Shown here: positions 17,516 to 26,720 of the stretch, in pieces | Numbering within the stretch: position 1 is the first letter of the stretch | Layout of the letters: each line of letters begins with the position of its first letter | DNA from: Granulosicoccus sp. | GTDB taxonomy: Bacteria > Pseudomonadota > Gammaproteobacteria > Granulosicoccales > Granulosicoccaceae | Assembly: GCA_023300375.1 (NCBI GenBank) | Contig: JALZWO010000137.1 | Coordinates: forward strand, 1-36,523 | Length of the DNA stretch: 36,523 bases | Direction of reading: 5' to 3' | Made by a program: the position numbers and the translations under genes | Notes under the pieces: generated by a model | Told to the model about the DNA's origin: nothing | Database searches by the model: none | Seen by the model: only the letters and a program-made list of their open reading frames with translations

Positions 17516-18636
17516 ATGCCTCTGTCAATACGTCGGTGCAAGCACCAGGCGATACTGGCTTGCGTCGCGCGGTGGTGATCGCTGCGGGTGGCACGGGTGG
17601 GCATGTGGTGCCAGCCTTGGCGGTTGCGGCTGCACTCAAAGCACAAAATATTCCTGTCATTTGGTTTGGTACGCGTGAAGGGCTCGAAGCTCAGATGGTT
17701 CCGTCAAGTGGTATAGACATGCGTTGGATAGACATTTTTGGCTTTCGGGGTAAGGGTGTACTGCACACTCTATTTGCACCCTTGAAACTGCTTCGTGCTG
17801 TTGTTCAGAGTGCGCAACAATTGCGTGTCATCAATCCTCGTGCCGTTTTGGGTATGGGAGGATTTGTATCAGGTCCTGTTGGACTGGCAGCTTTGGTATT
17901 ACGCACGCCTCTGGTACTTCATGAGCAAAATGCTGTTGCTGGTATGACCAATCAGTGGCTCAGCCGCATGGCTGCTCGTGTATTTAGCGCTTGGCCTAAT
18001 GTATTTCCTGTCTCCAGAGGTGCTGTGCATATAGGCAATCCCGTGCGAGCTGAGATGGAGCTACTGGCAGCTGAGCCATTGACATCACAAGCGAATCGTT
18101 TAGCAGCTCTACGAGTGTTGGTCGTTGGCGGTAGTCGTGGAGCACAGGTATTGAACGAGTTGGTTCCTCAAGCCGCAGCGTTAAGCGCTCTTCCTTTGTC
18201 TATTCACCATCAGTGTGGAGCTGGCAACGCCGAGTCAGTGCAAGAGTGCTATTCGAATTTATCCAACGAGGACGTGGTGGTCAGTGAATTCATTGAAGAA
18301 ATGACGGCTGCTTACCAGCAGGCCGATCTGGTTATCTGCCGAAGCGGTGCCATGACAGTTACAGAGTTAAGCGCCCTGGCAATGCCCAGCATACTAGTAC
18401 CTTTCCCGTTCGCTGTTGACGACCATCAAACGCAAAACGCTCGGCATTTAAGTGACGCAGGCGCTGCGAAGCTGTTGCCACAAGAATCCTTAAGTGCCGA
18501 GTCGCTGGCTGAGATGCTAGATACTCTAGCGGGTGATAGGGTTCAACTTCGCCAGATGAGTGAAGCAGCCCGTAGCCGATTCATGCCCAATGCAGCTCAA
18601 GCGGTTGCCTCGGCTTTGGTGGAGGTGTCACGCTAG
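17512..18636 (+). CDS. murG: lipid II synthase MurG (GlcNAc transferase)
   Basis: Peripheral inner-membrane GT-B glycosyltransferase that adds GlcNAc from UDP-GlcNAc to lipid I. The 374-residue product has the N-terminal glycine-rich loop G26-G-T-G-G-H31, [31 protein letters not shown], the second-domain loop [13 protein letters not shown], and the UDP-binding [20 protein letters not shown] followed by [14 protein letters not shown]. It has about 15-18 extra N-terminal residues compared with E. coli MurG; the ATG overlaps the ftsW stop (ATGA). The stop TAG shares its last base with the murC GTG start. Confidence 0.97.
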   Translation: MNASVNTSVQAPGDTGLRRAVVIAAGGTGGHVVPALAVAAALKAQNIPVIWFGTREGLEAQMVPSSGIDMRWIDIFGFRGKGVLHTLFAPLKLLRAVVQSAQQLRVINPRAVLGMGGFVSGPVGLAALVLRTPLVLHEQNAVAGMTNQWLSRMAARVFSAWPNVFPVSRGAVHIGNPVRAEMELLAAEPLTSQANRLAALRVLVVGGSRGAQVLNELVPQAAALSALPLSIHHQCGAGNAESVQECYSNLSNEDVVVSEFIEEMTAAYQQADLVICRSGAMTVTELSALAMPSILVPFPFAVDDHQTQNARHLSDAGAAKLLPQESLSAESLAEMLDTLAGDRVQLRQMSEAARSRFMPNAAQAVASALVEVSR

Positions 18637-20072
18637 TGGCTGTCGATATCTCACCTGTTGTAAAAAGTCAGATGCGTCGTGTGCGCGCTATGCATTTCAT
18701 CGGAATCGGTGGAGTGGGTATGGGCGGTATAGCCGAAGTGATGCATCACCTGGGATTTCGAGTCAGTGGCTCAGACTTAGGAAGTAATGCACTGACTCAA
18801 CGCCTACAAAAATTAGGCGTCAGTGTTCAACGTGGTCACGCTGCAGAGCATGTCATTGATGCGGACGTGGTTGTGATATCCACAGCAGTGCCTGCTGATA
18901 ACCCAGAGTTGGTTCGCGCACGTGAGTTGCGCATTCCTGTAGTACGGCGTGCCGAGATGCTTGCAGAGCTCATGCGTTTTCAACAGGGTATTGCCGTTGC
19001 AGGGACTCATGGAAAGACCACGACTACCAGTCTTGTCGCCAGTTTACTGACTGAAGGCGGTATGGATCCCACATACGTTATCGGTGGGCGACTCACGAGT
19101 TCTTCCTCCAATGCTTATCTTGGTCAATCCGAATGGTTGGTTGCTGAGGCTGATGAGAGCGACGCATCGTTTCTTTACCTGCAGCCGGTGATTTCAATCG
19201 TTACTAACATTGATGCTGATCATTTGTCGACCTACGATGGTGACTTCGAAAAACTAAAGCAAACATTTGTCGATTTTCTTATGCATTTGCCATTCTATGG
19301 CTTAGCTATTGTGTGTATTGATGATGAGCATATTCGCGATGTACTGCCTCGTGTTGGCCGGCCGGTACGTAGTTATGGGTTCAGTGATGGCGCTGATGTA
19401 CAAGCATTGAATGTGCGCCAAGACGGCCTGCGCATGCATTTCGATGTGCGAATTGATGATGGTGGTGATGTCAGTAGTGAAATTCGTGGCTTCACACTCA
19501 ACATGCCTGGTAGGCACAATGTACTTAACGCTCTAGCTGCCATCACAGTGGCTATGGAGGTGGGCGTCGATGTTAAGTCATGCAAGCGCGCACTATTGCG
19601 CTTTGCTGGGATCGGCAGACGTGCTCAGCCTTATGGGCAACTTCAGCTCGAACAAGGTGTTGCAGATCTGATTGATGATTATGGCCATCATCCAACTGAG
19701 GTGGTTGCCACTTTGAAGGCGATTAAAGGCGGTTGGCCTGAGCGTAGGCTAGTGGTCATTTTTCAACCTCATCGATACACGCGTACCCGCGATCTATTTG
19801 AAGACTTCGCTGAAGCTTTGTCGCTGACTGATGTGTTGTTGTTAACTGAGGTTTATCCGGCAGGTGAAGACCCTATCACTGGTGCGGATGGCCGTGCTTT
19901 GGCCCGCGCTATTCGTAATCGTGGTGCGGTTGAACCCATATTCGTTGAGGGTATTGATGATGTTCCTGAAGCCTTACAACGCATTATTGAAGACGGCGAT
20001 ATCGTCCTGACACTGGGTGCTGGAAGTGTTGGCAACTTGGCTACTCGTCTTGTGGAGTGTTTCAATGACTGA
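18636..20072 (+). CDS. murC: UDP-MurNAc:L-alanine ligase
   Basis: First Mur ligase of the pathway, adding L-Ala to UDP-MurNAc. The 478-residue product has the UDP-binding N-terminus [20 protein letters not shown] (residues 19-38), the ATP loop G123-T-H-G-K-T-T-T130, [28 protein letters not shown], and a C-terminal [15 protein letters not shown] with [16 protein letters not shown]. Translation begins at GTG, sharing one base with the murG stop (TAGTG). It overlaps ddl by 8 nt. All key motifs are intact. Confidence 0.98.
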   Translation: MAVDISPVVKSQMRRVRAMHFIGIGGVGMGGIAEVMHHLGFRVSGSDLGSNALTQRLQKLGVSVQRGHAAEHVIDADVVVISTAVPADNPELVRARELRIPVVRRAEMLAELMRFQQGIAVAGTHGKTTTTSLVASLLTEGGMDPTYVIGGRLTSSSSNAYLGQSEWLVAEADESDASFLYLQPVISIVTNIDADHLSTYDGDFEKLKQTFVDFLMHLPFYGLAIVCIDDEHIRDVLPRVGRPVRSYGFSDGADVQALNVRQDGLRMHFDVRIDDGGDVSSEIRGFTLNMPGRHNVLNALAAITVAMEVGVDVKSCKRALLRFAGIGRRAQPYGQLQLEQGVADLIDDYGHHPTEVVATLKAIKGGWPERRLVVIFQPHRYTRTRDLFEDFAEALSLTDVLLLTEVYPAGEDPITGADGRALARAIRNRGAVEPIFVEGIDDVPEALQRIIEDGDIVLTLGAGSVGNLATRLVECFND

Positions 20073-21066
20073 AGCACTCCCTAATATTCAATCCATAACA
20101 GCGCAACAGTTTGGCAAGGTTGCGGTAGTTATGGGTGGCTGGTCAGCTGAACGTGAAGTATCACTGATGAGCGGTCAACAGATTTTTGATGCATTAAGCA
20201 GTGCAGGTGTCGATGCCCATCCCGTTGATGCTGGGCGAGACATCGCCAGCGTTCTTAGTGCTGGCGGATTTGATCGTGCCTTCCTCATTTTGCACGGCAG
20301 AGGTGGAGAAGATGGATTAGTACAAGCTGCACTTGAGCTAGCTGGCATTCCTTACACGGGTACCGGTGTACTCGGATCTGCACTGTGTATGGATAAATGG
20401 CGTGCAAAAGCACTTGTCTCATTGCAAGGTGTTGCCACTCCCGCTGCACAACTGGCCAAGGACTTGGATGATGCGCTGGCAGTTGTGTCAAGCATAGGTT
20501 TGCCTGTTGTTATAAAGCCCACTAGCGAAGGGTCAAGTATTGGTGTGAGCATTGTTAGCGAGAACTCTCAAGTTGCCCCAGCGTTTGAACTTGCCAGTGA
20601 ATTTGGTGCGGTACTTATTGAAAAATTTATGAGTGGTTCTGAAGTGACTGCAGGTATAATAGACGGACATGTATTACCGCTTGTTAGCATGCGAGCTGCG
20701 GGCGAATTTTACGATTACCACGCTAAGTACATTGCTGAAGATACTGAGTATGTTTGCCCCGCCTTGCTTGATACAAAAACCACAGTTGATATTCAAGCAA
20801 TGGCGCTTAGGGTATACAAAGCTCTGGGTTGCTCAGGATGGGCACGAGTGGATTTCATGCTTGATGGGCAAGGTGTTGCGCATTTCATCGAATGCAATAC
20901 TGCACCTGGCATGACAAACCATAGTTTGCTGCCAGTGGCGGCTAAAAAATCAGGTTTAGATTTCGGTGCACTCTGTCTACGCATATTGGCAACTACTCTG
21001 TCAGGGCAAAATACAACAACACCTCTTTCAACTTCTGCAAAAGCTGAGAAGGTGTTAGATGAATAA
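20065..21066 (+). CDS. ddl: D-alanine:D-alanine ligase
   Basis: ATP-grasp enzyme making the D-Ala-D-Ala dipeptide used by MurF. From the ATG at 20065 it has 333 residues; the longer open frame from 20017 lies within murC and is not homologous. Motifs: [17 protein letters not shown] near the N-terminus, [49 protein letters not shown], and the metal-binding [21 protein letters not shown] at the C-terminal side. The dipeptide-ligase hinge has [19 protein letters not shown]; the Tyr of YDYHAKY is typical of D-Ala-D-Ala rather than D-Ala-D-Lac ligases. A C-terminal tail of about 20 Thr/Ser-rich residues is less conserved. It overlaps murC and ftsQ by 8 nt each. Confidence 0.97.
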   Translation: MTEALPNIQSITAQQFGKVAVVMGGWSAEREVSLMSGQQIFDALSSAGVDAHPVDAGRDIASVLSAGGFDRAFLILHGRGGEDGLVQAALELAGIPYTGTGVLGSALCMDKWRAKALVSLQGVATPAAQLAKDLDDALAVVSSIGLPVVIKPTSEGSSIGVSIVSENSQVAPAFELASEFGAVLIEKFMSGSEVTAGIIDGHVLPLVSMRAAGEFYDYHAKYIAEDTEYVCPALLDTKTTVDIQAMALRVYKALGCSGWARVDFMLDGQGVAHFIECNTAPGMTNHSLLPVAAKKSGLDFGALCLRILATTLSGQNTTTPLSTSAKAEKVLDE

Positions 21067-21874
21067 AATTGATCCGACCTTTAGCGAGTTTCACGAAGTC
21101 TGGCCTTTAGATGGGTTATCCCCGGGTCTGAGCAAGCGAGCGGCATTTGCCATGCTAGGGCTCGTGGTGCTGATTGCACTGCTCGCTTTTGCGTCGCGCC
21201 TTGCTGTTGATCCCAAGCGGTTTCCAGTGGTACAAGTCGATGTACTGGGTACATTAGATTACGCAAATCGCGATGTGTTAATGGATATTATTCAGCGTCA
21301 CACTGAGATGGGTTTTTATGGTCTCGATATTGACGATTTGCGACAAGGTCTTGAGAGTAATGATTGGGTTGCCAGTTCCAGAGTCAGCCGTGTGTGGCCG
21401 GCTCGTATTACGCTGGATATAGAAGAGCATGAGCCAGCTGCGCGATGGAATGACGATCATCTGATCAGCAAACGCCTAGAGCTGTTCAAACCTCATCAAT
21501 TGAGGCGGGCGAGTGCAGATTTCAAACAATGGAGTGATGTGTTTAAACCATTGCCACAAGTACTTGGATCACTTGGGCGTCATGAAGTGTTGTTAGACGC
21601 TTATCGTGATTATGATCAGCAGTTGTCTCTCCTCGGGTTGAAAATGGCTTTGCTCGAAGAAGACGAGCGCTTATCTCAAACTCTAACTTTAGCTAATGGT
21701 GTGAGCGTGAAACTTGGGCGTGAACAACAAGTATTGCGCATGAATCGGTTTCTCGATGTCTATGAGTATTTAGCTGCCCAAGGTAGCGGTAGGCAAATGA
21801 GTTTTGATATGCGCTATGAAAGTGGTTTCGCTCTGGGTGACGTCAGCGCATCCACTATTGAATTTCAGGAATAA
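21059..21874 (+). CDS. ftsQ: cell division protein FtsQ
   Basis: Bitopic divisome protein that recruits FtsB/FtsL. The 271-residue product has a cytoplasmic N-terminus of about 28 residues, a membrane helix near 29-47 (AMLGLVVLIALLAFASRLAV), a periplasmic POTRA domain (VVQVDVLGTLDYANRDVL to WPARITLDIEEHEPAARWN) and a beta domain with LPQVLGSLGRHEVLLDAY and LANGVSVKLGREQQVLRMNRFLDVY. The segment after ARWN is diverged and charged compared with the usual short glycine turn. It overlaps ddl by 8 nt; ftsA starts 6 nt later. Confidence 0.94.
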   Translation: MNKIDPTFSEFHEVWPLDGLSPGLSKRAAFAMLGLVVLIALLAFASRLAVDPKRFPVVQVDVLGTLDYANRDVLMDIIQRHTEMGFYGLDIDDLRQGLESNDWVASSRVSRVWPARITLDIEEHEPAARWNDDHLISKRLELFKPHQLRRASADFKQWSDVFKPLPQVLGSLGRHEVLLDAYRDYDQQLSLLGLKMALLEEDERLSQTLTLANGVSVKLGREQQVLRMNRFLDVYEYLAAQGSGRQMSFDMRYESGFALGDVSASTIEFQE

Positions 21875-21880
21875 CAAACT

Positions 21881-23134
21881 GTGAGTGGATCTGTGGACAA
21901 AAAAGTATCAGCAGACAAGCAGATGGTTGTTGGTCTGGACATTGGCACCTCAAAAATTGTGGCGCTGGTAGCCGAGATTGACACTGATGGTAGTGTCGAA
22001 TTAATCGGCATGGGTACGCATCCTTCACAAGGTATGAAGAAAGGCGTTGTCGTCAACATAGAGCAGACGGTACATGCTATTGGGCGGGCAGTGGAGCAAG
22101 CAGAGCAAATAGCTGATGTGCAAATACGCTCAGTGTTTGCAGGCATTGCGGGCTCTCATATTAAAAGCCTAAACTCGCACGGCATAGTGGCGATTAAAAA
22201 TTCCGAAGTTACTCAGGACGATGTAGATCGAGTAGTCGATGCTGCCAAAGCAGTTGCCATTCCTGCTGACCAAAGAATCCTGCATGTACTCCCTCAGCAA
22301 TTCATCATTGACAGCCAAGATGGTATTGATCGCCCCATAGGCATGGCAGGTGTTCGTCTTGAGGCCAAGGTACATCTTGTTTCGGGATCAATCAGCGCAT
22401 CACAAAACATTGCCAAGTGTATTCAGCAATGCAATCTTGAAGTAGAAGAAATCATTTTGGAGCAGCTTGCTTCCAGTTATTCGGTGCTTACTCAGGATGA
22501 AAAAGATCTTGGTGTCTTGCTGGTTGATATGGGAGGAGGTACTACGGATATCGCTATATTTACTGAAGGAGCTATCCGTCATACCGCAGTTATCCCTATT
22601 GCTGGCGATCAAGTGACCAACGATATCGCGGTGGCCTTTAGAACGCCGACTCAGTTCGCTGAAGAAATTAAACTCAAGTACGCCTGTGCACTGCGCCAAC
22701 TGGCCAGCCCAGACGACATGATCGAAGTGCCAGGTGTAGGCGATAGAAATGCGCGCCGACTGGCACGACAAACTTTGGCCGAGGTTGTAGAACCTCGGTA
22801 TGAAGAATTGCTGGGACTGGTTCATGGTGAACTCAGACGCAGTGGTTTTGAAGACGCCTGTGCCGCTGGTGTGGTGTTAACCGGTGGTACATCAAAAATG
22901 GAAGGCGTTGTAGAACTGGCTGAGGAAATTTTCCATATGCCAGTAAAGCTAGGAGTTCCGCAACATGTGAAAGGGTTGTCTGATGTAACTCGCAATCCGA
23001 TACATGCCACGGGCGTAGGGTTATTGCTCTATGGGCAACAACGTCGCCAGAACCCACGACGCGATACGCTCGATGCTCGTTCTGAAAAGAGCATCTTCCA
23101 GCGTATGACTGAATGGTTTCAAAGAAATTTTTAA
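21881..23134 (+). CDS. ftsA: cell division protein FtsA
   Basis: Actin-like ATPase that tethers FtsZ to the membrane and recruits later division proteins. The 417-residue protein begins with the phosphate-1 motif VVGLDIGTSKIVALVAE (about 16-32). It also shows VFAGIAGSHIKSLNSHGIVAI, LLVDMGGGTTDIAIF as phosphate-2, and VVLTGGTSKMEGVVELAEEIF as the adenosine motif. It ends in SIFQRMTEWFQRNF, an amphipathic membrane-targeting helix. The GTG start follows an AGGA about 10 nt upstream. A 111-bp gap follows before ftsZ, unlike the compact upstream genes. Confidence 0.97.
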   Translation: MSGSVDKKVSADKQMVVGLDIGTSKIVALVAEIDTDGSVELIGMGTHPSQGMKKGVVVNIEQTVHAIGRAVEQAEQIADVQIRSVFAGIAGSHIKSLNSHGIVAIKNSEVTQDDVDRVVDAAKAVAIPADQRILHVLPQQFIIDSQDGIDRPIGMAGVRLEAKVHLVSGSISASQNIAKCIQQCNLEVEEIILEQLASSYSVLTQDEKDLGVLLVDMGGGTTDIAIFTEGAIRHTAVIPIAGDQVTNDIAVAFRTPTQFAEEIKLKYACALRQLASPDDMIEVPGVGDRNARRLARQTLAEVVEPRYEELLGLVHGELRRSGFEDACAAGVVLTGGTSKMEGVVELAEEIFHMPVKLGVPQHVKGLSDVTRNPIHATGVGLLLYGQQRRQNPRRDTLDARSEKSIFQRMTEWFQRNF

Positions 23135-23245
23135 ACGCATTATTTTTTTTACTACAGATTTAAAACACAAACGAAAAAGGTTCACCAGAAAACCAATTCG
23201 TTCGAGAACGTAACACTTTAACTTTATAAAATAGGAGATCTACCC
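23135..23245 (+). promoter_or_regulatory. AT-rich ftsZ leader with strong ribosome-binding site
   Basis: The first real gap in the dcw cluster (111 bp) is A/T-rich. It has an inverted repeat CGTTC-ga-GAACG at 23199-23210 and ends with AGGAG (23233-23237) 8 nt before the ftsZ ATG. This suggests separately boosted ftsZ translation. TATAAA at 23225-23230 looks like a -10 box but would start transcription inside the ribosome-binding site, so I do not call a promoter. Confidence 0.5.
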
Positions 23246-24472
23246 ATGTTTGAACTTGTCGACTCAATAAACGATTCCCCAGTAATCAAGCTCGTTGGTG
23301 TTGGTGGCGGTGGTAGCAATGCTGTGCAGCACATGGTTGCATCAGGTATTGAAGGCGTTGAATTCATTTGTGCTAACACCGATGCTCAAGCTCTTAAAGG
23401 TATGAACGCAGAGACTGTTCTGCACATCGGTCAAAGCATCACTAAGGGTCTGGGAGCTGGTGCTAATCCAGAGATCGGACGTCAGGCCGCTATGGAAGAT
23501 CGAGATCGTATTCAAGATCTTATCGAAGGAACTGACATGCTATTCATCACTGCTGGTATGGGTGGTGGTACTGGCACAGGTGCCATTCCAGTGGTTGCTC
23601 AGATCGCTCGTGAAATGGGTGTTCTTACCGTTGCCGTTGTAACCAAGCCGTTTCCTTTCGAAGGCAACAAGCGCATGCGTATGGCTGAAGCTGGCATTGA
23701 AGAGCTACGTGGACAGGTGGATTCGCTTATCACTATTCCAAACGAGAAGCTGCTGTCTGTGCTTGGCAAGAACATCAGCCTGCTTGACGCGTTCTCTGCT
23801 GCTAACGATGTACTTCGTGGTGCGGTTCAAGGCATTGCTGAGCTGATCACTAACCCTGGTCTGATCAACGTTGACTTCGCGGACGTTCGCACAGTAATGA
23901 GCGAAATGGGTCTGGCTATGATGGGCTCTGGTGTGGGTCGTGGTGATGAGCGTGCAACTGAAGCTGCCGAGATGGCGATTTCTAGCCCACTGCTCGAAGA
24001 CATCGATTTAGCGGGTGCTCGTGGCATTCTTGTCAACATCACTGCTGGTCTGGATATGGCAATTGGTGAATTTGAAGAAGTGGGTAACGTGGTTCGTTCA
24101 TTTGCAGCCGATGATGCCACTGTGGTCGTTGGAACAGCGATTGATGAAGCATTAGAAGGCGAATTGCGCGTTACCGTTGTTGCAACAGGTCTAGGCCAGC
24201 AGCAACAGACTCAGCAATTACGTTCGGTTCAACGCAATACTGTCAACGGTGCTCCCAGCTACTCAACTGGCGGTGGCAACGGCTCAACGGGCGGCATGAA
24301 TCAGGGACGACAGGTCAGATCTAACACACCGTCACCTTACGATAATTACGAAAAGCCCACAGTTGTACGCAAAACAGCACACGGTTCTTCTGCTGCCGTA
24401 GGGCTGTCACAGGCTGGCCACGACGTAGAATATCTCGACATTCCAGCTTTCTTGCGTCGTCAGGCGGACTAG
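23246..24472 (+). CDS. ftsZ: cell division GTPase FtsZ
   Basis: Tubulin homologue that forms the Z-ring. The 408-residue protein has IKLVGVGGGGSNAVQHM at the N-terminus, the tubulin signature GGGTGTG at 106-112 (same numbering as E. coli), PFPFEGNKRMRMAEAGI, and NVDFADVRTVMSE as the T7-type synergy loop. A Gln/Gly/Ser-rich linker of about 75 residues starts near GLGQQQQTQQL, and the conserved C-terminal peptide EYLDIPAFLRRQAD binds FtsA and ZipA. The strong ribosome-binding site and separate leader fit high expression. Confidence 0.98.
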   Translation: MFELVDSINDSPVIKLVGVGGGGSNAVQHMVASGIEGVEFICANTDAQALKGMNAETVLHIGQSITKGLGAGANPEIGRQAAMEDRDRIQDLIEGTDMLFITAGMGGGTGTGAIPVVAQIAREMGVLTVAVVTKPFPFEGNKRMRMAEAGIEELRGQVDSLITIPNEKLLSVLGKNISLLDAFSAANDVLRGAVQGIAELITNPGLINVDFADVRTVMSEMGLAMMGSGVGRGDERATEAAEMAISSPLLEDIDLAGARGILVNITAGLDMAIGEFEEVGNVVRSFAADDATVVVGTAIDEALEGELRVTVVATGLGQQQQTQQLRSVQRNTVNGAPSYSTGGGNGSTGGMNQGRQVRSNTPSPYDNYEKPTVVRKTAHGSSAAVGLSQAGHDVEYLDIPAFLRRQAD

Positions 24473-24750
24473 GCGAGCCAGACGTAAAGCACTTGTATCG
24501 GACGAGCACAAGTTAATTCGCGTAAACTTGTGTTCGGGCTGACCGAATCCTCCGTGTAAAGCGGGAGAAAGGTCAGCGTCCGATCTTGTGGGTATGTTGA
24601 TGCTGCCCAGACGATTGTTGGTGTACGTGTGTGGCCATTGCTTGGTTAACGCCAATGATGTAGCGGTGGCTGTGGTTGATGGTTGAGACCCGAAAGTTCA
24701 ACTTTCGGAGCGATGCTGGTCAAAGGTGCTGTGAAACTGAAAATCTACTG
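24473..24750. other. structured intergenic region between ftsZ and lpxC
   Basis: About 280 bp with no convincing gene but at least three inverted repeats: CGAGCACAAGTT/AACTTGTGTTCG (24503-24514 / 24525-24536), GCTGACC/GGTCAGC (24538-24544 / 24571-24577) and CCGAAAG/CTTTCGG (24690-24696 / 24702-24708). None is followed by a T run. It probably combines the 3' untranslated region of the dcw mRNA with the lpxC leader. Confidence 0.6.
24503..24536 (+). terminator. 12-bp hairpin after ftsZ, possible terminator or 3'-end stabiliser
   Basis: CGAGCACAAGTT (24503-24514) pairs with AACTTGTGTTCG (24525-24536) around a 10-nt loop, 12 bp with one G-U, 31 nt after the ftsZ stop. There is no downstream U run. 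An upstream ACTTGT (24491-24496) could pair instead with ACAAGT (24508-24513), giving an alternative fold. Confidence 0.45.
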
Positions 24751-24757
24751 CTATATA
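24730..24757 (+). promoter_or_regulatory. putative lpxC promoter
   Basis: A TATATA -10-like element at 24752-24757 sits 16 bp after a weak TGTGAA (24730-24735). Transcription would start near 24764, after the ATG at 24759 and about 30 nt before the GTG at 24795. This agrees with the GTG as the true lpxC start. Confidence 0.4.
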
Positions 24758-24794
24758 TATGAGGGCAGCGGTTTCAGATCAGCGGGAATTTATT

Positions 24795-25718
24795 GTGATT
24801 CGACAACGAACTCTAAAAAATTCAGTACGCGCAACAGGCGTGGGTTTACACACAGGTAAGAAGGTTTACCTTACGTTGAGCCCTGCACCCGTTAACACGG
24901 GTATTGTATTCCGCCGCACCGACCTATCCCCTGCAGCCCTTATTCCGGTCAGTGCGCTAGGCGTGCGCAACACGCAGCTAGCCACTCGGCTGCATAACGC
25001 CGATGGTGTGCACGTGTCTACCATTGAGCATCTGATGGCAGCGTTCGCAGGCTTGGGCATCGATAATTGCCAAGTCGATGTCAATGCCGAAGAAATACCC
25101 ATAATGGATGGCAGTGCAGCTCCGTTTGTGTTTTTGATGCATTCTGCGGGCATAGAAGAGCAGGCAGCTCCAAAACAATTTATTCGAATCATCAAACCCA
25201 TAGAAGTGCGTCTTGAAGACAAGTGGGCTAAATTCGAACCGTTCGACGGATTCAAAGTCGATTTCACCATCGATTTCAATCATCCTGCGTTCCATGCAGA
25301 TGCCCAGCGATTATGTGTTGACTTCTCGAAAACATCGTTTGTAAAAGACATCAGCCGAGCGCGCACTTTCGGTTTCATGCGTGACATAGAAGAGCTGAGA
25401 AAACACAACCTGGCATTGGGTGGCAGTATGGAGAACGCCATCGTTGTTGATGAATATCGCGTGCTAAATGCTGAAGGACTGCGTTATAAAAACGAATTTG
25501 TACGTCATAAAATTCTTGATGGAATTGGCGACATATACCTGATGGGGCACAGTTTGATAGGCTCATTTAGCGGTTACAAGTCAGGTCATAAACTCAACAA
25601 TATGCTGGTCCGCGAGATGCTGCTCCAGCCGCAGTGCTGGGAAAAAGTTGTCTTCAACGATGCAAAAGTCCAAGCCTCACCGATCACGTACGATCAGCCG
25701 GTGGCGCAACCCGCATAG
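24795..25718 (+). CDS. lpxC: UDP-3-O-acyl-N-acetylglucosamine deacetylase
   Basis: Zinc amidase catalysing the committed step of lipid A synthesis. The GTG at 24795 is chosen over the ATG at 24759. It has GGGA 7 nt upstream, gives the N-terminus [20 protein letters not shown] like E. coli, and places the zinc ligands at H79, H238 and D242 and the catalytic H265 at the same numbers as in E. coli LpxC. Other motifs are [51 protein letters not shown] and [12 protein letters not shown]. The 307 residues match the family. It follows ftsZ as in many gammaproteobacteria. Confidence 0.97.
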   Translation: MIRQRTLKNSVRATGVGLHTGKKVYLTLSPAPVNTGIVFRRTDLSPAALIPVSALGVRNTQLATRLHNADGVHVSTIEHLMAAFAGLGIDNCQVDVNAEEIPIMDGSAAPFVFLMHSAGIEEQAAPKQFIRIIKPIEVRLEDKWAKFEPFDGFKVDFTIDFNHPAFHADAQRLCVDFSKTSFVKDISRARTFGFMRDIEELRKHNLALGGSMENAIVVDEYRVLNAEGLRYKNEFVRHKILDGIGDIYLMGHSLIGSFSGYKSGHKLNNMLVREMLLQPQCWEKVVFNDAKVQASPITYDQPVAQPA

Positions 25719-25765
25719 GGTTTTTCTGGCCAGCTTTGAGAGTAGTGCCGGTTAGTGATGTGAAA

Positions 25766-25779
25766 TGCAATATATTGCA
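25766..25779. repeat. 14-bp perfect palindrome TGCAATATATTGCA
   Basis: A perfect palindrome in the 146-bp gap between the convergent lpxC and dciA genes. Twelve of its bases (CAATATATTGCA) recur at 7401-7412 upstream of the dcw cluster. It may be a regulator site or a chance AT-rich palindrome. Confidence 0.4.
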
Positions 25780-25864
25780 GATTATGTGGGCGCACTCAGC
25801 GCTGATGCATTCGCGGATATTCGTAAACATCGACACACTGGATAACTCTCAGATCCTCAAACCC

Positions 25865-26320
25865 TTAGCGCTGAGATCGTAAGGTCTGAGCGAGCTTCAA
25901 TAATTGCAAGCTAAGCTCCTCATTGGCCTCATTCGGCGCTGATGTATCATCAGCAGCGGGGTTGGTTAATGCTCGGGCTGCCTGTTCAAGCGCTGACGCT
26001 CCTGATACATGGCGATGAGCTTTACGAACAGTTTTTCTAGTGACCGGCATTTCGCTCGGTGCGACGTGATAGCTGAGAGTATGACAATCAAAATTCAGTG
26101 CCCGCAGTGTGCTAATAATTTGCCGCTCAGAGAACCGTAAACGGGCAATCCATGTGGCGCTATCGACTGTTATTCGCATTCTACCGCCTTCAATTCGGCA
26201 GAACTCAATGTGATCCAGGGTGTTGGCTGGCACAATCTTTGAAATAACCTGCTTGATTTTCAGGTTTTCGCGCATCGCCTGCTTGGCCGCTACGTTAACC
26301 AAGGCTCCAAAGGGCTTCAT
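25865..26320 (-). CDS. dciA: DciA-like (DUF721) replicative helicase operator protein
   Basis: DUF721/DciA proteins are the widespread bacterial factors that help load the replicative helicase DnaB where DnaC or DnaI is absent. The 151-residue product has an N-terminal KPFGALVN segment, then IVPANTLDHIEFCRIEGGRMRITVDSATWIARLRFSERQIISTL (about 30-75). This pattern of a basic/hydrophobic strand and an invariant W-x-x-R-L-R matches Pseudomonas DciA. The C-terminal half (about 95-151) is Ala/Ser/Asn-rich and probably disordered. It lies between lpxC and secA as in Pseudomonas. The ATG lacks a clear ribosome-binding site, and a 12-codon ORF overlaps it as ATGA (26355-26317, minus). Confidence 0.8.
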   Translation of the reverse strand: MKPFGALVNVAAKQAMRENLKIKQVISKIVPANTLDHIEFCRIEGGRMRITVDSATWIARLRFSERQIISTLRALNFDCHTLSYHVAPSEMPVTRKTVRKAHRHVSGASALEQAARALTNPAADDTSAPNEANEELSLQLLKLAQTLRSQR

Positions 26321-26704
26321 GAGGGCTTCATCGCTGATTGCTTTATCCAGAGCATGCTCTCAGTTAGCTCCGGACGCGCGTTATTTGTTGATTCAATGTG
26401 CTTTCTGGTAATTATTTGAGCCTTGTTGTGTCGAAGGCTAGCATGTTGGCACTGTGTTTGGTCAGGCTAGGGGCGCACACGGAAGTTTTAAAATACGAGA
26501 TGTATTCAATTGGTTGAGGCGCTAGTAAAGGCGCTTGCAGTGGGGTTTACAGAGGTGCTCTGTGCTTGCAAAGTGCGTTGCGGGCCATATCACTCAATAA
26601 ACGATTGAACAGCTTGGTATCTCTGAGCTTAAGCAACAATGTAAACGCGTCACCCGAGCTTAGAAGGGACTTATGTGAAGCAAGTTACCGAGTGGTCAAT
26701 TCGG
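26321..26704. other. intergenic region upstream of secA and dciA
   Basis: Divergent control region without a convincing gene. It contains a 12-bp perfect palindrome AGAGCATGCTCT (26349-26360) close to the dciA start, a small hairpin ACAGAG-gtg-CTCTGT (26549-26563), the repeat GCTTGCA at 26533 and 26564, and an inverted repeat ACCGA/TCGGT (26687-26691 / 26701-26705) just upstream of the secA -10 box. No SecM-like gene is present between lpxC and secA. Confidence 0.5.
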
Positions 26705-26713
26705 TGACATAAT
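26705..26713 (+). promoter_or_regulatory. extended -10 promoter of secA
   Basis: TGACATAAT has the TGn extension before a five-of-six -10 box (CATAAT, 26708-26713). TTACCG at 26685-26690, 17 bp upstream, is a poor -35. Transcription should begin near 26720, at the foot of a hairpin. Confidence 0.6.
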
Positions 26714-26720
26714 AGGGGGT

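Noticed and set aside
23225-23230. TATAAA as an ftsZ promoter
   Set aside because: The start site would fall at or after the AGGAG ribosome-binding site, and no -35 box sits at a workable distance.
24407-24655. 82-codon minus-strand ORF across the ftsZ 3' end and the ftsZ-lpxC gap
   Set aside because: Half lies antisense to ftsZ and the rest runs through the hairpins; composition is not protein-like.
25634-25882. 82-codon plus-strand ORF overlapping the lpxC end and the gap
   Set aside because: It is an out-of-frame shadow of lpxC and continues into the opposing dciA stop; no ribosome-binding site or domain.
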